A DNA stretch of 64,000 bases from Eubacteriaceae bacterium (GTDB lineage: Bacteria; Bacillota; Clostridia; Lachnospirales; Lachnospiraceae): assembly GCA_902363805.1 (NCBI GenBank), contig CABJBF010000004.1:62001-126000 (forward strand), written 5' to 3'. The notes under the pieces are model-generated. The model saw only the letters and a list, made by a program, of their open reading frames with translations, was not told where the DNA came from and did no database searches. Each line of letters opens with the position of its first letter. Positions within the stretch are counted from its first letter, which is position 1. Below are positions 37,413 to 47,963 of this stretch, piece by piece. Made by a program: the position numbers and the translations under genes.

Positions 37413-37487
37413 GCTCTGGAATATTTTTCTGTAATAAAAAAGAAAGTAAATCTTAAGAATTTACATAAATTTTACTTAATCTTATAT

Positions 37488-37496
37488 TGATATAAT
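37488..37496 (+). promoter_or_regulatory. Extended -10 promoter of the LTA-synthase-like gene
   Basis: TGATATAAT gives a TG-n-TATAAT extended -10. No good -35 is seen. It lies 124 bases before the gene. The region between has no ORF. Confidence 0.45.
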
Positions 37497-37619
37497 ATGA
37501 TAGCAAAATCAAAAGGTATAATCCAACATGAGTTTGATTATAAGTGGGTGAAAAAACTCGGAACACCGACATCAGATATTAGAATTATAAATAAATTGTA
37601 ATAATTAGGAGCGACAACA

Positions 37620-39638
37620 ATGTATAAAATGAGTAACGGAAACTTAAATATCAAAAATAAATTTCAAAGAGATAAAAAACAGTTAATAGCAGATGTAATA
37701 TTATGGATTATAATGTGCATAATTTATATTGCCTTTTGGAAGCAGAATTTAATGTATCTTAGACATAGATTTATTCCATCAAGGATTGTTATTATTACAT
37801 TCCTTTTTATTGTAGGAAGTATAGGAATATTAATCAAAGACAAAATCCCACAAAAATATAATACAATAGCCTCATTTCTATTTGTAATTTTATCGGTTCC
37901 TTATAATTTTGTTATGTTAGAATATACATCACATCATAGAATATGGGATTTCTCGATAAATAAGATAATGGCTAATCTGATAATTATATCAATATTAGTG
38001 TTAATAATATTTGCTATTACAAATAGCTTTAAGGCATCAATAATTGGAATAAACATGATATCAGTTGTATTTGGTCTGGTTTACTATTATGTAATAAAAT
38101 TCAGAGGTACGGCGGTTTTAGCAGTTGATATTTTTTCAGCAACAACAGCAGCAAATGTGGCTGGAAATTATAATTACAGAATGAGTTACAGATGTTATTT
38201 GTTTGTGATATTAACATATGTATTAAGCATTTATGTTTTAAAATTAGACAGGCATAATTTATTTAACGGAAAGAAAAGACTTATTTCAGTAGGAATAGCA
38301 ATCTTAGCAGCTGTTTGTGGCTTCTCTTTATTTATACAGAGTAGCAGATTTGATGATTCATTAAAAATTAAAATGTTTAAACCACAGGAAAGTTACAGAA
38401 AATATGGGGATTATCTGACCTTTACACATAGTATCAGATACATAAAGGGGCATAAACCGGAAGGATATTCTGAAGATAAGGTTGAACAGATTTCAGCACA
38501 ATATCCCGGAATAAAAGGCAATGGTAAAAAGCCTAATATTATAATGATTATGAATGAAGCACTTGCAGATTTTTCATCAATATCAGATATCGAAACAAAT
38601 GAAGATTATATGCCATTTATACATGGATTAACTGAAAATACAGTAAAAGGTGATTTGTTTGTTTCTATATTTGGAGGTGGAACATCAAAAACAGAGTATG
38701 AAGCGCTTACTTCAAATAGTATGGCATTTATGCCCAAAGGTTCAACTCCATATGTGACTTATATAAGCAGAAAAACATCCTCTTTAGCTACAACTTTAAG
38801 AGCACAAGGCTATGGTGGAATGGTGGCTATGCATCCGTATAAGGGAAGTGGATATAAGCGAAACAAAGTATATCCTCTTTTGGGATTTGATAAATTTTAT
38901 GATTTACCGGAATTTAATAACGCTAAAGTTATAAGAAATCATGTTTCTGATGAAGGAAATTTTGATAAAATAATTGAAGTATACGAGCAAAATAGAAAAA
39001 AGGATAAAAAACCATTTTTCTTATTTGATGTGACAATGCAAAATCACAGTAGTTATGATAGAAAATGGGACAATTTATCCGATGACATATCAACTATTAA
39101 AGATTATGGTGATGATGTAAATATTTATCTTAATCTGGTGAAAGCATCAGATGACGCTTTTAAAAAATTAGTTGAATATTTTTCAAATGTAGATGAACCT
39201 ACAATGATTATAATGTTTGGTGACCATCAGCCAAAGCTAAATAATCATTTTTATGAAAATGTTGAAAAAGGATTTTCATTAGGTGATGAATATAAAATGT
39301 TTGAAAAGTATAATACTCCATTTGTAATATGGGCAAATTACGATATAGAGGAACAAACGGATGTAAAGATAAGTGCAAATTATATGGGAACAATGGTAGA
39401 TGAACTTGCAGGAAATTCTATGAGCGGATATCAACAGATGGTAAACGAAATCAGAAAAGATATTCCAATAATTACCGCCGGAGGATATATAGGAGCTGAT
39501 GGAAAATATTATCATACATTTGATAAATCTTCGCCATATTATGATAAAATAATGGACTATTGTTATTCTGAATACAATAATGTATTTGATAAGAAACATT
39601 TGGTAGATGAGTTTTTCAAAATAAATGATAATAAATAA
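37620..39638 (+). CDS. LTA synthase / phosphoglycerol transferase-like sulfatase-fold protein
   Basis: A 672-residue membrane enzyme. About six membrane helices (residues 25-240) precede an extracellular sulfatase-like domain (about 300-600) with NIIMIMNEA for the first metal site, GGGTSKTEYEAL holding the catalytic Thr, MAMHPYKGSGYKR-like segment, TMQNHSSY and FGDHQPK. Family enzymes transfer glycerol phosphate from phosphatidylglycerol to teichoic acid or other glycans. The exact product is unknown. GGAGCG lies before the start. It is probably its own transcription unit. Confidence 0.86.
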   Translation: MYKMSNGNLNIKNKFQRDKKQLIADVILWIIMCIIYIAFWKQNLMYLRHRFIPSRIVIITFLFIVGSIGILIKDKIPQKYNTIASFLFVILSVPYNFVMLEYTSHHRIWDFSINKIMANLIIISILVLIIFAITNSFKASIIGINMISVVFGLVYYYVIKFRGTAVLAVDIFSATTAANVAGNYNYRMSYRCYLFVILTYVLSIYVLKLDRHNLFNGKKRLISVGIAILAAVCGFSLFIQSSRFDDSLKIKMFKPQESYRKYGDYLTFTHSIRYIKGHKPEGYSEDKVEQISAQYPGIKGNGKKPNIIMIMNEALADFSSISDIETNEDYMPFIHGLTENTVKGDLFVSIFGGGTSKTEYEALTSNSMAFMPKGSTPYVTYISRKTSSLATTLRAQGYGGMVAMHPYKGSGYKRNKVYPLLGFDKFYDLPEFNNAKVIRNHVSDEGNFDKIIEVYEQNRKKDKKPFFLFDVTMQNHSSYDRKWDNLSDDISTIKDYGDDVNIYLNLVKASDDAFKKLVEYFSNVDEPTMIIMFGDHQPKLNNHFYENVEKGFSLGDEYKMFEKYNTPFVIWANYDIEEQTDVKISANYMGTMVDELAGNSMSGYQQMVNEIRKDIPIITAGGYIGADGKYYHTFDKSSPYYDKIMDYCYSEYNNVFDKKHLVDEFFKINDNK

Positions 39639-39793
39639 AATGCATCGAAAAATATAAAAGTATATTGAATATTATTTATGTTAATACTTTGAAATCAAAT
39701 ATAGAATTTTTATAAAGTGGATTGTAATATGAAAGATACCTTCATGTATATTATTTTACTTTCAGGTAAAAAATAAACATGGAGGTGTTTTTT

Positions 39794-40756
39794 ATGTATG
39801 ATGTAGTAATTATTGGTGGAGGACCGGCAGGACTTTCGGCAGCTCTTTACTTGGCAAGAGCTAAGGTTAAGGCGGTATTATTGGAAAAAACAGGTTATGG
39901 AGGACAAATTGCCCTTACGCAAAAAGTAAAGAATTATCCGGGAATTTATGAAATATCAGGAAAAGATTTGGCAGACAGTATTCATGAACAGGGAGAAAGA
40001 TATGGAGGAGAATTTTCTTTTGAAGTTGCCAAAGAAATAATTGATGAAAATGATAAGAAAATTGTTATTACTGATAAGAGAAAAATAGAATGTAGGGCAA
40101 TAATTATAGCTACAGGCGCAGCACCCAAAAAGGCAGGTTTTGAGGGCGAAGAAGAGTTTATAGGAAAAGGAGTGTCTTATTGTGCAACATGCGATGGAAG
40201 ATTTTTTGAGAAAAAAGAAGTATTTGTTGTAGGAGCAGGATATTCTGCATGTCAGGAAAGTATATTTTTAGCACAATTTGCATCAAAAGTTAATTTGATA
40301 GTAAGAAAAAATGAACTTTCCTGTAGTGGAGCAATTGTTAAAGAATTGAATGACAATTCTAAAATACAGGTATTCTATAATTCTAAAATAGAAAAAGTAT
40401 CAGGAAATGATTTTGTACAGAGAGTTGAAATAATTAAAAGTGAAGCGAAATACAATGAAGAAACTATAGGAGATATAGAATACGAAAACAATAATAAAAA
40501 TACAAAGGAATTTGAAGATAACGAAGGTTATGGTGTATTTGTCTTTGTGGGTTATGAACCTGAAAGTAAAATTGCTCCTAAAAGTGTTAAGCGTGATGAA
40601 AATAACTATATTTATGTCGATGATGATAAAAAAACGTCAGTTAATGGGATATACGCAGTAGGTGATGTTACACATAAAAAAGTACGGCAGGTCATTACAT
40701 CTGCAAGTGATGGAGTAGTAGCAGCAAAAATAATTGAAACCATTTTATTAAAATAA
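39794..40756 (+). CDS. Thioredoxin reductase-like flavoprotein
   Basis: A 320-residue two-domain FAD/NAD(P)H protein. The N-terminal FAD loop is VVIIGGGPAGLSAALYLARA, the redox disulfide is CATCDG (about residue 134), the pyridine nucleotide loop is VVGAGYSACQES and the FAD end motif is YAVGDVTHKKVRQVITSASDG. It lacks HRR(x)xR for NADPH choice. An acidic, Asn-rich insert (ENNNKNTKEFEDNEG) replaces the usual short beta turn before the GY(E)P loop. Reduction of thioredoxin is the likely job, though ferredoxin-dependent relatives are possible in clostridia. The ATG at 39794 is chosen since GGAGG lies between it and an upstream in-frame ATG at 39779. Confidence 0.85.
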   Translation: MYDVVIIGGGPAGLSAALYLARAKVKAVLLEKTGYGGQIALTQKVKNYPGIYEISGKDLADSIHEQGERYGGEFSFEVAKEIIDENDKKIVITDKRKIECRAIIIATGAAPKKAGFEGEEEFIGKGVSYCATCDGRFFEKKEVFVVGAGYSACQESIFLAQFASKVNLIVRKNELSCSGAIVKELNDNSKIQVFYNSKIEKVSGNDFVQRVEIIKSEAKYNEETIGDIEYENNNKNTKEFEDNEGYGVFVFVGYEPESKIAPKSVKRDENNYIYVDDDKKTSVNGIYAVGDVTHKKVRQVITSASDGVVAAKIIETILLK

Positions 40757-40906
40757 TGAAAAATTTAGTAAAATAAGTTTACAAAATGAATTTTATGTAC
40801 TAGAATACATAGAATGCAAAAGTACAAAGGCTAAAACTAATAGAATACAAGATATAAGAAAAATCAACTGTTTAGCAGAAATTGATGTATTAGGAGAGAA
40901 AACTTA

Positions 40907-41731
40907 ATGGAAAGAAAAATGTTAGTGTTAGATATTGATGGAACACTTACAAACAGTAAGAAGGAAATTACATCTAAGACAAAGGAAGCAATAATTAAGT
41001 TGCAGAAAAATGGACACATAGTTGTTATAGCATCGGGAAGACCAACAGCAGGAATAATAGATATAGCAGACGAATTAGAACTTGATGTTTATGGTGGATT
41101 TGTATTATCTTACAATGGAGCTAAGATAACAAGCTGGAGAACAAATGAAGTTGTATACCAGCAGGTATTACCGGCAAAATATATTAGAATATTATATGAT
41201 TTTGCAAAAGAAAATAATGTTGGATTAGTTACTTATGAAGATGAATGTGTAGTTACAGGAACACGTCATGATAAATATATGGAGCATGAAGCTAAGATTA
41301 ATGGTATAAGAATTAAAGATGTAGCTCCATTCCCGGACTATGTAAACTTTAATGTAAATAAATGTCTTATGACAGCAGAACCTGAAAAAGCATTGGAAGT
41401 AGAAAATAAGCTTAATGAAATGTATGGAAATGAATTGAGTATATATCGTTCAGAACCGTTTTTCGTTGAGATAATGCCACAGAATGTAGATAAAGCAGCA
41501 ACTTTAGATGTTCTTGTAAATATGTTAGGACTTAATAAAGAGAATACAATATGCTGTGGTGATGGATTCAATGATTTATCAATGATTAAGTATGCCGGAA
41601 TTGGTGTTGCAATGGAAAATGCACAGGAAATTGTAAAAGAAAGTGCAGATTATGTTACAAAATCAAACGATGATGATGGAATTGTACATGTAATTGAAAA
41701 GTTTATCTTCAATGAAAAGAAGGCAGTATAA
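40907..41731 (+). CDS. Cof-type HAD-IIB phosphatase
   Basis: A 274-residue HAD-superfamily hydrolase. Motif I is LDIDGTLTNS (Asp9 and Asp11), motif II is IASGRP, and motif III/IV is the late Lys plus CCGDGFNDLSMIKYAG. The C2B cap lies at about 85-195. Members dephosphorylate sugar phosphates, FMN precursors or PLP. The substrate is not known. GGAGAG lies before the start, and a strong terminator follows. Confidence 0.88.
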   Translation: MERKMLVLDIDGTLTNSKKEITSKTKEAIIKLQKNGHIVVIASGRPTAGIIDIADELELDVYGGFVLSYNGAKITSWRTNEVVYQQVLPAKYIRILYDFAKENNVGLVTYEDECVVTGTRHDKYMEHEAKINGIRIKDVAPFPDYVNFNVNKCLMTAEPEKALEVENKLNEMYGNELSIYRSEPFFVEIMPQNVDKAATLDVLVNMLGLNKENTICCGDGFNDLSMIKYAGIGVAMENAQEIVKESADYVTKSNDDDGIVHVIEKFIFNEKKAV

Positions 41732-41754
41732 TTATTAAATTTAGTTTATAAACA

Positions 41755-41812
41755 GAAAAAAACGACTTTATATTGAAGCTTATAAAGCTTACAAATAAAG
41801 TCGTTTTTTTAA
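41755..41812. terminator. Bidirectional terminator between Cof phosphatase and symporter
   Basis: AAAAAACGACTTTAT pairs with ATAAAGTCGTTTTTTT with a smaller AAGCTT hairpin inside. It has A- and T-runs on both sides for the convergent genes. Confidence 0.92.
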
Positions 41813-41849
41813 TAAATAGTAAATCGCATCCAATTAAAATTAGCCGATA

Positions 41850-43391
41850 TTAATTTGTCATTCTCTTTACTTTGTCAAATTCATCGTAAATTTCCTGCTC
41901 AGGTTCAGGAGTAAGTAAACTTACAACAACAATGAATAGTGAGGCGATAATAAATGCAGGTAATAATTCGTAAATATTCCATGAACCACCGATAGGTCTA
42001 ACAAGAAATTTCCATACAAATACCATAATTCCACCTGAAATCATTCCGGCAATAGCACCATATTTATTTGAACGCTTCCAGAATAATGAGAATAAAACAA
42101 CAGGACCAAATGTTGCACCAAATCCCGCCCATGCAAATGAAACAATCTGAAATACAGAACTGTTAGGATTACTTGCAAGGAAAACTGCAATTATTGAGAT
42201 TGCAATAACTGAAATACGGGCAACAATAATGTTTGCTTTTGCAGATAATTTAATATTAAATACACCACCAATAAGATTTTCAGTAACACTTGATGAAGCA
42301 GCAAGTAACTGTGAATCAGATGTTGACATTGTTGATGCAAGTATTCCGGCAAGAATCAATCCTGCAACTATTGCAAATAAAAGTCCGTTATTGCTTAAAT
42401 GGTGAGCAATCTGTACGATAATTGTTTCAGCTTCTGAGGAAGAACCAAAACTTGGAACAATTCCATTTATAGACATGCTGTATCCTATTATACCAATTGA
42501 TACTGCAATAGCCATTGAAATAACAACCCAGATTGTTGCAATTCTTCTTGATAAAGTAAGTTTTCTTGAATCTTCAATAGCCATAAATCTCAATAAGATA
42601 TGAGGCATACCAAAATATCCTAATCCCCAGGCAAGAGTAGATGCAATTGACAAGAATCCATAATTTGTTGCTGAATTTGTTGTTGCATCATATAAATGAG
42701 TTAAACTTAAATATCCTGATAAATCTTTTACATTTGAATATACAACATCCATTCCGCCTACAGAATTAACTCCATAGAAAAGGACGATTGCAAGTGCTAT
42801 GGACATAATAATACTCTGGATTAAGTCAGTTGTACTTGCAGCTAAGAAGCCACCAAGTGAAGTGTAAGCTACAATAACGATAGCACTAAAAATCATGGCT
42901 GTCATATAATCAATTCCGAATAAACGGTTAAATAATTTTCCACAGGCAGCAAAACCTGAAGCTGTATATGGAACAAAGAAAATAATTATAATAGTTGCGG
43001 AAATAAATTTTAAAATATTTGAATTATCTCTGTATCTGTTTGCAAAGAAGTCAGGTAAAGTAATAGAATTCCTTGAAACATATGAGTAATGTCTGATTCT
43101 TTTAGCAACAATTAACCAGTTAACATATGTACCTATTGCAAGTCCGGCAGCTGTCCAAAAAGCATCAGCTACGCCTGTAAAGTAAGCAACTCCGGGCAAT
43201 CCCATAAGTAACCAGCTGCTCATGTCAGAAGCTTCGGCACTCATTGCTGTAACAAAAGGACCAAGCTTTCTACCCCCAAGATAAAAGTCATGTGTTGTTC
43301 GGCTCTTTTTTGTATAGTAAAAACCTATACAAATCATTCCTATCATATAGCCAATAATGGCAATAAGAATGCCAATTTCAGATGTAGTCAT
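41850..43391 (-). CDS. putP: Sodium/proline symporter (SSS family)
   Basis: A 513-residue protein with about 13 membrane helices. It matches PutP-type sodium:solute symporters: FYLGGRKLGPFVTAMSAEASDMSSWLLMGLPG near residues 35-66 and the later GILASTMSTSDSQLLAASSSVTENL (Na+ site). Proline uptake is the usual role, but related carriers take other solutes, so the substrate is a family guess. AAGGAGG precedes the start. It is transcribed away from spoVAD. Confidence 0.9.
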   Translation of the reverse strand: MTTSEIGILIAIIGYMIGMICIGFYYTKKSRTTHDFYLGGRKLGPFVTAMSAEASDMSSWLLMGLPGVAYFTGVADAFWTAAGLAIGTYVNWLIVAKRIRHYSYVSRNSITLPDFFANRYRDNSNILKFISATIIIIFFVPYTASGFAACGKLFNRLFGIDYMTAMIFSAIVIVAYTSLGGFLAASTTDLIQSIIMSIALAIVLFYGVNSVGGMDVVYSNVKDLSGYLSLTHLYDATTNSATNYGFLSIASTLAWGLGYFGMPHILLRFMAIEDSRKLTLSRRIATIWVVISMAIAVSIGIIGYSMSINGIVPSFGSSSEAETIIVQIAHHLSNNGLLFAIVAGLILAGILASTMSTSDSQLLAASSSVTENLIGGVFNIKLSAKANIIVARISVIAISIIAVFLASNPNSSVFQIVSFAWAGFGATFGPVVLFSLFWKRSNKYGAIAGMISGGIMVFVWKFLVRPIGGSWNIYELLPAFIIASLFIVVVSLLTPEPEQEIYDEFDKVKRMTN

Positions 43392-43645
43392 TTTTCCTCC
43401 TTACTGTTCAAAATTAGAACTACACGAATTAGACTAATATTCGTGCAAAAATAAATTTACTATAATTTGGTTTATTTCATTTGTTATTCGCTAGAAAATC
43501 AGAAATCATAAGTAAAGTATAATCGTAAATTTTCATAAGCAATAAAAATGCCGTAAATAAACGCATATATTCTACTATTCTATGAAAAAAATAAGAAATT
43601 ATCAACAAAAATCGACAAATAAGCAATTTTATAAACAAAATAAAG

Positions 43646-43676
43646 TGAATAATAAAATATTACAATGCAAATACTA
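43646..43676 (+). promoter_or_regulatory. Candidate sigma-G promoter of spoVAD
   Basis: TGAATA (43646-43651), an 18-base spacer and AATACTA (43670-43676) match the forespore sigma-G pattern with one mismatch in the -10 (consensus CATACTA). It lies about 40 bases before the spoVAD start. The rest of 43392-43645 is AT-rich with no gene and presumably holds the divergent symporter promoter. Confidence 0.6.
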
Positions 43677-43716
43677 ATTATAGAAAAATTAATGAAATCG
43701 GGAGGAAATCAATATT

Positions 43717-44727
43717 ATGGGAGAAATGATAGGAAAGCAAAGTGTTAAATTTGCGGAAGCCCCATATATTTTTGAGGGAGCATCTGTAGTTGGACCTAAA
43801 GAAGGAGAAGGCCCACTTGGAAAATTATTTGATGTGATTGAGCAGGATCCAATGCTTGGAAGTAAAAGCTGGGAAGAAGCAGAAAGTTTACTGCAAAAAG
43901 AAACCGTGCAAAAACTGTTGTTAAAATCAGGATTAAAAAAAGAGGATATAAGATATATTTTTGCAGGTGATTTGTTAGGACAGTTAATAGCAACCACATT
44001 TGGAATAATGGATTATGAAATCCCATTTATGGGACTATATGGTGCATGTTCAACTATGGGCGAAGGATTAAGTCTGGCAGCAATGATGGTTGCAGCAGGT
44101 TATGGAGAAAATGTAATAGCCATGGCGTCAAGTCATTTTGGAAGCGCAGAGAGACAATTTAGATTTCCATTAGAATATGGAAATCAAAGACCATTTTCGG
44201 CAACATGGACTGTTACAGGGTGTGGAGCGGCAATAGTTACAAAAAGAAAAGGATTTGCAAAAATTACAGGAGTAACAACGGGAAAGATAATTGACTATGG
44301 AGTGAAGGATGCCCAGAATATGGGGGCATGTATGGCTCCGGCAGCAGCAGATGTTATTTATAATCATTTAAATGATTTTGGAACCACTCCTGATGATTAT
44401 GACAAAATAATAACAGGTGATTTAGGATATGTAGGGCAGGCGATACTAATTGATTTGCTGAAACGAAAGGGAATAGATATTTCGAAAGTGCATATGGATT
44501 GTGGAATTGAAATGTTTGATAAAGAAAATCAGGATACTCATTCAGGAGGAAGTGGATGCGGATGTTCTGCGACAGTACTTACAAGTTATGTATTTAAACA
44601 ACTGAAGAAAAAAGCGTGGAAGAAAATTTTATTTATCCCAACGGGTGCTTTGATGTCACCTATAAGCTTTAATCAGGGAAAGTCTGTTCCGGGAATTGCT
44701 CATCTTGTAGTGATTGAAAGTGTGTAA
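43717..44727 (+). CDS. spoVAD: Stage V sporulation protein AD
   Basis: A 336-residue SpoVAD with a thiolase-like fold that binds dipicolinic acid for SpoVA transport. It shows MGLYGACSTMGEGL, MASSHFGSAERQFRFPLEYG, TWTVTGCGAA and a late HSGGSGCGCSA segment. GGGAGG precedes the start. It is followed by spoVAE after 53 bases and is separated by about 7.6 kb from spoVAC. Confidence 0.95.
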   Translation: MGEMIGKQSVKFAEAPYIFEGASVVGPKEGEGPLGKLFDVIEQDPMLGSKSWEEAESLLQKETVQKLLLKSGLKKEDIRYIFAGDLLGQLIATTFGIMDYEIPFMGLYGACSTMGEGLSLAAMMVAAGYGENVIAMASSHFGSAERQFRFPLEYGNQRPFSATWTVTGCGAAIVTKRKGFAKITGVTTGKIIDYGVKDAQNMGACMAPAAADVIYNHLNDFGTTPDDYDKIITGDLGYVGQAILIDLLKRKGIDISKVHMDCGIEMFDKENQDTHSGGSGCGCSATVLTSYVFKQLKKKAWKKILFIPTGALMSPISFNQGKSVPGIAHLVVIESV

Positions 44728-44780
44728 TGATTTAGAAAATGAAATTGTAAAACGAAAATTAGGTTAGAAAGTGAGAAAAA

Positions 44781-45134
44781 ATGATATTTTTAAAAAGTTT
44801 TTTAATAGGCGGAATAATTTGTGCATTAGTTCAGATTTTATTGGATAAAACAAAATTGTTACCGGGAAGGGTTATGGTTTTATTAGTAGTTATAGGTACT
44901 ATACTTGGTTTCTTTGGTTTATATCAGCCTTTAATTGATTGGGCAGGAGCAGGGGCAAGTGTGCCTCTTATTGGATTTGGAAATAATTTATGGAAGGGAA
45001 TGGCAGAACATATAGACAAGGATGGACTAATTGGAATATTTGAAGGAGGATTTACCGCAAGTGCCATTGGTATATCGGCAGCATTAATATTGAGCTATGT
45101 TGGTTCATGGTTCTTTAAATCAAAAATGCAATAG
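44781..45134 (+). CDS. spoVAE: Stage V sporulation protein AE
   Basis: A 117-residue membrane protein with three to four helices and the SpoVAE core GAGASVPLIGFGNNLWKGM, related to SpoVAC. It is part of the dipicolinate channel. The ribosome binding site is weak (GTGAG). No spoVAF or gerA-type gene follows. Confidence 0.93.
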   Translation: MIFLKSFLIGGIICALVQILLDKTKLLPGRVMVLLVVIGTILGFFGLYQPLIDWAGAGASVPLIGFGNNLWKGMAEHIDKDGLIGIFEGGFTASAIGISAALILSYVGSWFFKSKMQ

Positions 45135-45372
45135 AAATAAATATATTTATGATTTATTTAATGTATAAAAAACATAAAATAAATGTTTATTTTATAAAGA
45201 AAAATGTTAATAAATTAACAAACAGACTGATAAAATGAGGTGCTGACTACATTAAAAAAAGTCAATACTTTTGATTGTTAAGTTTAAACGTTGAAAATAA
45301 AGGATAGAACTTAATTTGTGTTTAAAATTATCAATCATTACTTAATTTATTAAATAAAGAACAGAAGAATAG
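45135..45372 (+). other. Intergenic region before the gdhA promoter
   Basis: No gene is seen. An AT-only palindrome (ATAAAATAAA/TTTATTTTAT, 45176-45197) is the only structure. It may be part of a weak terminator for spoVAE. Confidence 0.3.
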
Positions 45373-45401
45373 TTGAAAAAATAAAGTCTATATAATATAA
45401 T
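45373..45401 (+). promoter_or_regulatory. Sigma-A promoter of gdhA
   Basis: TTGAAA (45373-45378), a 17-base spacer and a perfect TATAAT (45396-45401). It gives a leader of about 75 bases. Confidence 0.8.
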
Positions 45402-45460
45402 TGTAGTCATGTGAATGGCATCGGAAGATAAATTTTGACGCATTTACAAGGATTAAGTAA

Positions 45461-46819
<1,359 letters not shown>

Positions 46820-46866
46820 TTAGAAAACACATTATAATGCAATAATTGACGTTATAACGTCTTAAC

Positions 46867-46899
46867 AGGGCTATCGTGTATGCGATAGCCCTTATTTTT
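46867..46899 (+). terminator. Terminator after gdhA
   Basis: A perfect 10-bp GC-rich stem AGGGCTATCG/CGATAGCCCT with a 6-base loop is followed by TATTTTTC. Confidence 0.95.
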
Positions 46900-46966
46900 C
46901 ATAAATAATAACAATCTCTAATAAATCGACATATATTAAATCATAAAGACATGGGAGAAATATTAG

Positions 46967-47488
46967 ATGAAAATGTATACAAGAATAGCAAATCAAAATA
47001 GATATTCGTACATTAAAAGGAAGCGTAAAGATGTAAAGTATATAGTAATTCATTTTACGGCTAATAAGGGTGATACTGCCAAAAATAACGCGGATTATTT
47101 TGCTACGGGAAATACCAGACAGGTGGGTGCACATTTTTTTGTAGATAAAAAGGGCGATATAGCAAGGAGCATAAGGTTAAATAGAACAGCCTGGGCCGTT
47201 GGTGGAGAAAGATATGGTGATTACAAAGAAAGCGGAGGCGCTAAATACTTTACAAAATGTACTAACGAAAATTCAGTGTCCATAGAATTGTGCGACTGTA
47301 ATAATGTAGAACCATATTCAAATAAGCAAATAAAATCAGTAAGAAAATTAATAAAATATATACAAAGATATTGTCCTAATGCGAATAAGATAATAAGACA
47401 TTTTGATGTTAATGGAAAACATTGCCCGGCACCGATAATGGATGATAAAATATGGAAAAAGTTTAGAAAAGAAATATTAAAAAAATAA
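46967..47488 (+). CDS. N-acetylmuramoyl-L-alanine amidase (T7-lysozyme type)
   Basis: A 173-residue single-domain amidase_2 enzyme. Zinc ligands are His29 (YIVIHFTANKG), His145 (IIRHFDVNGKHC) and Cys153. It cuts the bond between muramic acid and the stem peptide. It has no signal peptide or cell-wall binding domain, unlike normal autolysins, and its size resembles phage endolysins that need a holin. It may be a domesticated phage gene or be released on lysis. GGGAGA sets the start. A short terminator follows (47486-47510). Confidence 0.87.
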   Translation: MKMYTRIANQNRYSYIKRKRKDVKYIVIHFTANKGDTAKNNADYFATGNTRQVGAHFFVDKKGDIARSIRLNRTAWAVGGERYGDYKESGGAKYFTKCTNENSVSIELCDCNNVEPYSNKQIKSVRKLIKYIQRYCPNANKIIRHFDVNGKHCPAPIMDDKIWKKFRKEILKK

Positions 47489-47510
47489 AAATACAAAGAC
47501 TGTATTTTTG
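47486..47510 (+). terminator. Terminator after the amidase gene
   Basis: AAAATACA and TGTATTTT with a 5-base loop end in TTTTT. The stem is AT-rich, so it is moderate. Confidence 0.55.
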
Positions 47511-47666
47511 ATAAATTTAATATTGTGGAATAGATACGATAATATAATCGACATCTTTATTTACGGTATCGTAACAATATTAAGTGATAGCAAAAATGCA
47601 GTCTTTTAATATATTTTAATAATATCTGTTCATAGAAAAAATGTAGTGTTTTTAATTTAATAGATT

Positions 47667-47852
47667 TTACTGTTTTTTCTTCTTAATATGAATCTCCGGT
47701 ATAGCTGTATCATAGTTTACAGAAGGCTGATCCTTAGGGGCTTTTAAAGTATCATCCTGCTTGTGTGTATGAATCTCCGGGATAGCTAAATTATCAATAG
47801 AAAGATTAAAGTCATGTTTTCTCTTAATTTTTTTTAATTTCTTAAACTCCAT
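47667..47852 (-). CDS. 61-residue Lys-rich protein with duplicated AIPEIH motif
   Basis: A short protein with a Lys/Arg-rich start (EFKKLKKIKRKHDF) and two copies of an AIPEIH unit: NLAIPEIHTHKQ near residues 25-36 and DTAIPEIHIKKKK near the end. No family is recognised. GGAGG five bases before the ATG at 47852 supports real translation, and an in-frame TTG at 47864 is rejected. It lies 111 bases after gltS on the same strand and could be the last gene of the TAXI-gltS unit. Confidence 0.6.
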   Translation of the reverse strand: MEFKKLKKIKRKHDFNLSIDNLAIPEIHTHKQDDTLKAPKDQPSVNYDTAIPEIHIKKKKQ

Positions 47853-47963
47853 AATTACCTCCAAATACTTTAGAAATAGATTTACAATTTTGTTATGAGA
47901 GTGAAACGTATCTTAATTCATTGATATTTAAAATTTTATAGTTAAATTTTAATACTTTGTAAT

